11,807 nt of DNA, from the NCBI GenBank assembly GCA_900770055.1, contig CAAGJD010000010.1, positions 1 to 11,807 on the forward strand, read 5' to 3'. This stretch comes from Acholeplasmatales bacterium (lineage in GTDB: Bacteria > Bacillota_I > Bacilli_A > Acholeplasmatales > Anaeroplasmataceae). The translations under genes and the position numbers were made by a program. The notes beneath the pieces are model-generated. The model was not told where the DNA came from. It did not search any database and was given only the letters and a program-made list of their open reading frames with translations. This document shows, one piece after another, positions 8,176 through 11,807 of this stretch (position 1 is the first letter of the stretch; each line of letters starts with the position of its first letter).

Positions 8176-9897
8176 ATGATTAAGAGAAAATTATCAATAG
8201 CATTCTTTTCATTGTTAGCTATTTTTATGTGTTCTTGTGGTAATGAAGAAGGAAAAACTAGTAATAATACTATTCCTTCTACTAGCCCAACTCCATCTAC
8301 TACTATTTCTACAACTATCCCAACAGTTACAAAAGATCCAAGTCTTAAATATGATATTATAGGTGGTGAGGTAATAATTAACGATAAAGAATTAACAAGT
8401 TCTAATCAAATCAATAATAACAATAGAGTATTTTACCAAATATTTGTTGGATCATTTTCTGATAGCAATAATGATCGTATAGGTGACATAAGAGGAATTA
8501 TCAATAGATTAGATTATTTAAATGATGGTGACCCTAATTCGGGTAAATCGTTAGGAGTTCAAGGAATTTGGTTATCACCAATATTTTCTTCTCCAACATA
8601 TCATAAATATGATGTTAAGAATTATTATAAAATAGATATTGATTTTGGTACGCAGCAAGATTTAGAGGAATTAATTCAAAAATGCCATGAAAGAAATATC
8701 AAGATCATATTAGATTTACCAATCAATCATACTAGCATTCAAAATGAGTGGTTTACTAATTTTAAAAATGCTGTACTAAATGGTGATACTACAAACCCAT
8801 ATTACGATTTTTATACTAAAGTCACAAAAGACGAAAAAGTAAGTGGTTCAAAATATAGTGGTCTTAATAGTGAATATTCTTATGAATGTAATTTTGATAC
8901 AGCAATGCCAGAATTGAATTTTGATAGTGAAAATGTCAAAGCTGAAGTTTTAAATATTGCAAAATATTGGTTAGATCTTGGTGTCGATGGTTTTAGATTT
9001 GATGCTGCAAAATACATTTATTTTGGAAATGAAACAAAAAGTGCTGAATTTTGGGATTGGTATCTAACAGAACTAAGAAGCTATAAATCAGATATCTATA
9101 CAGTTGGTGAGGTATGGAGTGCTGATGGAATCACTGATATTTATTATGAGCATGGCTTATCATGCTTCAACTTCTCAACTAGTGGAGCTGAAGGAAAAAT
9201 TGCTTCAGCTGCAAAACAAGGAAATGTTACTACATATACAAAATATGTTGAAAACTATTTAACTAAAATAAAAACATTTGGCGATCATGCAATTATGCAT
9301 CAATTCATTTCTAACCATGATATGGATAGAGCAGCTGGTTACCTTACAACATCTTTTAGATATGCCCAAGTTGGTGCAAATCTTTATTTACTTTCTCCTG
9401 GTTCTCCTTTTATTTATTATGGTGAAGAAATAGGAATAAAGGGTAGTCGTGGTTCTGATAATACTGATGCAAATAGAAGACTTGCGATGCGCTGGGGTGA
9501 TGGTGATAGAGTCGGAAATCCAACTGGTGCTACTTACAAAGAATCATACCAAATAAATGGTACAGTAGCTACACAAATAGGAGATGAGAATAGTCTATTA
9601 AATCACTATAAAAAGCTAATTATGATTAGAAATTCTTGTCCTGAAATAATCAATGGTGAATATAAGGCCTTATCTTCTCCTGTTACTACTATTGGCGGAT
9701 TCATTAGTACATATAATGATTCAAAGGTTTGTGTAATTCATAATACTAGTATAGAACCTCAAACAATCAGCTTATCAGATTTAAAAGCAAATGAATTTAA
9801 TTATATTTTCGCTTATTCTGGCTATGATGGATGTACATTAATTGATGGTGAATTAACAATTCAACCTCAAACTAGTGTCGTATTAAGAATTAAATAA
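8176..9897 (+). CDS. Lipoprotein GH13 alpha-amylase-family glycosidase
   Basis: This is a surface-anchored alpha-glucan hydrolase of 573 residues. The signal peptide ends in MCSC with lipidated C21 (an atypical lipobox, Met at -3 and Cys at -2). A Thr/Ser/Pro-rich spacer follows (about 27-54). The GH13 barrel starts near residue 85 with VFYQIFVGSF and a calcium-site-like DSNNDRIGD at 96-104. Conserved regions are DLPINH (180-185), GFRFD with nucleophile D276, GEVW with acid/base E312, and NHD with D382. An MPELN segment before region II resembles the MPDLN hallmark of the intermediate oligo-1,6-glucosidase/neopullulanase group (GH13_36). Activity could therefore be on starch, pullulan or maltodextrin. 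No starch-binding module is visible. It starts 8 bases after the galactanase stop with AGGAGG at 8166-8171, and it is the last gene of the operon. Confidence 0.88.
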   Translation: MIKRKLSIAFFSLLAIFMCSCGNEEGKTSNNTIPSTSPTPSTTISTTIPTVTKDPSLKYDIIGGEVIINDKELTSSNQINNNNRVFYQIFVGSFSDSNNDRIGDIRGIINRLDYLNDGDPNSGKSLGVQGIWLSPIFSSPTYHKYDVKNYYKIDIDFGTQQDLEELIQKCHERNIKIILDLPINHTSIQNEWFTNFKNAVLNGDTTNPYYDFYTKVTKDEKVSGSKYSGLNSEYSYECNFDTAMPELNFDSENVKAEVLNIAKYWLDLGVDGFRFDAAKYIYFGNETKSAEFWDWYLTELRSYKSDIYTVGEVWSADGITDIYYEHGLSCFNFSTSGAEGKIASAAKQGNVTTYTKYVENYLTKIKTFGDHAIMHQFISNHDMDRAAGYLTTSFRYAQVGANLYLLSPGSPFIYYGEEIGIKGSRGSDNTDANRRLAMRWGDGDRVGNPTGATYKESYQINGTVATQIGDENSLLNHYKKLIMIRNSCPEIINGEYKALSSPVTTIGGFISTYNDSKVCVIHNTSIEPQTISLSDLKANEFNYIFAYSGYDGCTLIDGELTIQPQTSVVLRIK

Positions 9898-9900
9898 CAA

Positions 9901-9925
9901 CAAAATAAAAGGGGACAAATCCCCT
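9901..9925 (-). terminator. Rho-independent terminator for the reverse-strand ABC operon
   Basis: A perfect 6-bp stem (9910-9915 pairing with 9920-9925, AGGGGA/TCCCCT) has a 4-base loop. Read on the reverse strand it is followed by TTTTATTTTG. On the forward strand its downstream flank is not T-rich. It therefore fits termination of the reverse operon coming from msmX. Confidence 0.65.
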
Positions 9926-9938
9926 CTTATAAATATTT

Positions 9939-9967
9939 TAGCCACCTAATTGGTGGCTATTTTTTTT
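9939..9967 (+). terminator. Rho-independent terminator of the gal/galactanase operon
   Basis: A perfect 8-bp stem (TAGCCACC at 9939-9946 with GGTGGCTA at 9952-9959) has a 5-base loop and is followed directly by eight T residues (9960-9967). It lies 42 bases after the stop codon of the last forward gene. This is a strong intrinsic terminator for the six-gene operon. Confidence 0.9.
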
Positions 9968-9977
9968 ATTGATTTTG

Positions 9978-11312
9978 TTATTCTTCTACTACAGTAGCTT
10001 CTTCTTGATTAACTTCATCTTCAGAATTTGATTCTTGCTTTTGCTCAACTAATAAACTTACTTTAGTTTCAGTGTCAAATAAATGAACAACTTTGCTTGT
10101 GAATGTTACATAGACTTTCTTACCAGCTACTAGACCTAATCTTTGTTCATTTTCTAATGATAATGTTGGTACTCTTACAATTAGATTAACACCATCTTCA
10201 GTAACAACGTGTAAATGTAATTCACTACCCATCATTTCGTTAACTAAAATTGTGGTCTCAATAGTTTCATCATTAGGCTCTTTAACTAAAGTCATATGTT
10301 CAGGTCTAACACCTAAGATAACCTCACGAGAAGAAACTGAATTAGAATTTAATAAATTAGCCTTTTCTTGATCTAATTTAATTTTTGCACCTAAAGCATT
10401 AACATAATAATCATTGCCATCTTTAACTAATTCACAATTAAATGTATTCATTTTTGGTGCGCCAATAAATTCTGCAACAAATAGATTTTGTGGATGCTCA
10501 AATACTTCAGTTGGAGTACCAACCTGCATGATATAACCATCCTTCATAATTACGATTCTATCACCTAAAGTCATAGCTTCAGTTTGATCATGTGTAACAT
10601 ATACGAATGTTGAATCAATCTTTTTACGTAATAAAATAATTTCAGCACGCATCTGATTACGTAGCTTAGCATCTAGATTAGATAATGGTTCATCCATTAA
10701 GAATACCTTTGATTCTCTAACCATTGCTCTACCGATAGCTACACGTTGACGTTGACCACCAGATAAGGCTCTAGGCTTACGTAATAAATATTCTGTAATA
10801 CCTAATGTTTCAGCTGTCTTAGTAACTCTTTCAAAAATCTCATCTGATGTATAGCCTTTAACCTTTTTACCATTAGCTATTCTATCTTTAAGATGTTCAA
10901 TTCTATTTTTATTCTTTTCTTCATCTATTTTTAATTCTTTTATTTCTTTTTCAGCATTTGCAATTTCTTCCTCAGTTAATGGAACTATTCTTTCCTTCTT
11001 ATTTAGTCTTAGTGGGAAAGCCATATTTTCAAATACTGTTAAATGTGGATATAATGCATAATTTTGGAAAACCATCGCAATGCCTCTATCCTTTGGTTGT
11101 AAATCATTAACAACCTCACCATCAATTTCTACTGTACCATCAGATATTTCTTCAAGTCCTGCTATCATACGTAATGTAGTTGACTTACCACAGCCTGATG
11201 GACCAACAAATACTATAAATTCCTTGTCGGCGATATCAAGATTAAATTCCTTAACTGCAACGACATGGTTATCATAAACTTTTTTAACGTTTGTTAATTT
11301 AACTCTAGCCAT
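9978..11312 (-). CDS. Sugar ABC transporter ATP-binding protein (MsmX/UgpC/MalK type)
   Basis: This is the cytoplasmic ATPase that energises oligosaccharide uptake by CUT1-type ABC importers. Visible motifs are Walker A GPSGCGKST (37-45), Q-loop Q83, signature LSGGQ (183-187), Walker B VFLMDEP with D207 and E208, and the switch H241 in VTHDQ. A C-terminal regulatory (TOBE-like) domain contains GVRPEHM. At 444 residues it is longer than the usual 365-370. In E. coli MalK the signature lies about 52 residues after the Q-loop glutamine, whereas here it is 100. The extra stretch (about 106-155) is rich in Glu and Lys and looks helical. The last 23 or so residues form an acidic tail. AGGAG 7 bases upstream supports the start, 10 bases after the permease stop. 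Such ATPases often serve several importers, so the neighbouring permease is only one likely partner. Confidence 0.93.
   Translation of the reverse strand: MARVKLTNVKKVYDNHVVAVKEFNLDIADKEFIVFVGPSGCGKSTTLRMIAGLEEISDGTVEIDGEVVNDLQPKDRGIAMVFQNYALYPHLTVFENMAFPLRLNKKERIVPLTEEEIANAEKEIKELKIDEEKNKNRIEHLKDRIANGKKVKGYTSDEIFERVTKTAETLGITEYLLRKPRALSGGQRQRVAIGRAMVRESKVFLMDEPLSNLDAKLRNQMRAEIILLRKKIDSTFVYVTHDQTEAMTLGDRIVIMKDGYIMQVGTPTEVFEHPQNLFVAEFIGAPKMNTFNCELVKDGNDYYVNALGAKIKLDQEKANLLNSNSVSSREVILGVRPEHMTLVKEPNDETIETTILVNEMMGSELHLHVVTEDGVNLIVRVPTLSLENEQRLGLVAGKKVYVTFTSKVVHLFDTETKVSLLVEQKQESNSEDEVNQEEATVVEE
10848..10997 (-). other. Charged insertion in the helical subdomain of the ABC ATPase
   Basis: Residues about 106-155 of the ATPase have no counterpart in MalK or MsmX as I know them. 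The stretch runs from KKERIVPL through repeated Glu/Lys-rich segments (EEEIANAEKEIKEL, then NRIEHLKDRI) to VKGYTSDE. It has heptad-like hydrophobic spacing consistent with a short helical hairpin. Flanking sequence rejoins the family at EIFERVTKTAETLGI. The reading frame is uninterrupted, so this is a true insertion and not a frameshift. Confidence 0.7.
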
Positions 11313-11322
11313 ATTTTTTCTC

Positions 11323-11807
11323 CTATCCCTTTACAGCGCCACCAGTAACGCCCTCTACATAATATTTTTGTAATAATAAGAATAATACTGTAATTGGTAT
11401 TGCAACTACTATACCTGCTGCGCAGAACATTGTATATTGTGAATTAAGATTTCCTTGAACACCAATCATATTTTGAAGACCAACAGCTACGTTATAACCA
11501 TCACTTGAATTATGAGCCATAAACTTTGCTAACATGAAGTCTCCCCATGGAGCCATAAAAGCTGTTAATATTGTATAAATTACAATAGGCTTAGCCAAAG
11601 GCATTGTAATTCTAGTAAATATTTGTAAACGTGTTGCTCCATCTACTCTTGCCGCTTCATCTAGTGATCTAGGAATTGTATCAAAGAAGCCTTTAGAAAC
11701 ATAATAACCCATACCACTACTTGCACAATATACAATTATCAAACCAAACATTGCATTATTATTTGCTAATCCAATATCTGCAAATAATTTATATAATAAG
11801 ATCGGAA
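11323..11807 (-). CDS. Sugar ABC transporter permease, MalG type (5' end beyond the window)
   Basis: This is the membrane subunit of a CUT1 carbohydrate importer. The frame stays open to the right edge, so the 160 visible residues are the C-terminal part of a protein usually near 280. The in-frame ATG at 11751 is internal: 18 codons before it are open and family-like (LLYKLFADIGLANNNA). The EAA motif that docks on the ATPase is visible as DEAARVDGATRLQIF followed by TRITMP (about 11599-11661). About three membrane segments are visible, and the end YVEGVTGGAVKG matches the MalG-type C-terminus. The closest look is to maltose/maltodextrin permeases, but galacto-oligosaccharide permeases (GanQ) are of the same family. 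The substrate is therefore open, and either fits the neighbouring GH53 or GH13 lipoprotein. Confidence 0.9.
   Translation of the reverse strand, partial: PILLYKLFADIGLANNNAMFGLIIVYCASSGMGYYVSKGFFDTIPRSLDEAARVDGATRLQIFTRITMPLAKPIVIYTILTAFMAPWGDFMLAKFMAHNSSDGYNVAVGLQNMIGVQGNLNSQYTMFCAAGIVVAIPITVLFLLLQKYYVEGVTGGAVKG

Noticed and set aside
11080..11277. Forward open frame of 65 codons
   Set aside because: It is antisense to the Walker A and Q-loop region of the ABC ATPase, with no motif of its own.
1..11807. CRISPR arrays, tRNA or rRNA genes, insertion sequences, phage or defence genes
   Set aside because: No spaced direct repeats, cloverleaf-like segments, transposase motifs or inverted-repeat ends were seen. 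Nearly all the sequence is taken up by recognised metabolic genes.

Overview
The window is an AT-rich stretch (GC roughly one third by eye) from a low-GC Gram-positive bacterium. Support comes from strong AGGAGG-type ribosome binding sites, a textbook sigma-A promoter, two lipoprotein signal peptides, an MsmX/UgpC-type sugar ABC ATPase, and a Firmicutes-type (class II) GalT. UGG is the tryptophan codon and no reading frame needs UGA as a sense codon, so this is not a Mycoplasma-type code. A gut-associated Bacilli / Erysipelotrichia or Mollicutes-related uncultured lineage is plausible but cannot be fixed from sequence alone.

Positions 42-9897 form one compact forward operon: a consensus promoter, then galT, galK, galE, a cytoplasmic GH2 beta-galactosidase, a surface lipoprotein GH53 endo-beta-1,4-galactanase, and a surface lipoprotein GH13 alpha-amylase-family enzyme. 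Gaps between genes are 19, 16, 9 and 8 bases, with one 10-base overlap (galT/galK). It ends at a hairpin followed by eight T residues. No stretch longer than about 130 bases lacks a gene.

The forward genes read as a galactan catabolic route. GH53 cuts beta-1,4-galactan outside the cell. Oligosaccharides are imported, presumably by an ABC transporter. GH2 releases galactose in the cytoplasm, and GalK, GalT and GalE (Leloir pathway) turn it into glucose-1-phosphate while recycling UDP-glucose. The GH13 lipoprotein adds an alpha-glucan activity that does not obviously belong to galactan use.

Positions 9978-11807 hold a convergent reverse-strand operon running in from beyond the right edge: the C-terminal half of a MalG-type sugar ABC permease, then a MsmX-type ATPase 10 bases downstream. 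The ATPase is unusual in carrying about 48 extra residues, highly charged, between the Q-loop and the signature motif, plus an acidic tail. Between the two operons, two adjacent hairpins each carry a T-rich tract for opposite strands, giving a compact back-to-back terminator.

I see no CRISPR array, tRNA, rRNA, insertion sequence, phage gene or riboswitch. The layout is a well-ordered variant of known Gram-positive galactan and galactose utilisation loci rather than a new system. The most checkable oddities are the ATPase insertion, the GH13 gene in a galactan operon, and the modular tail of the galactanase.
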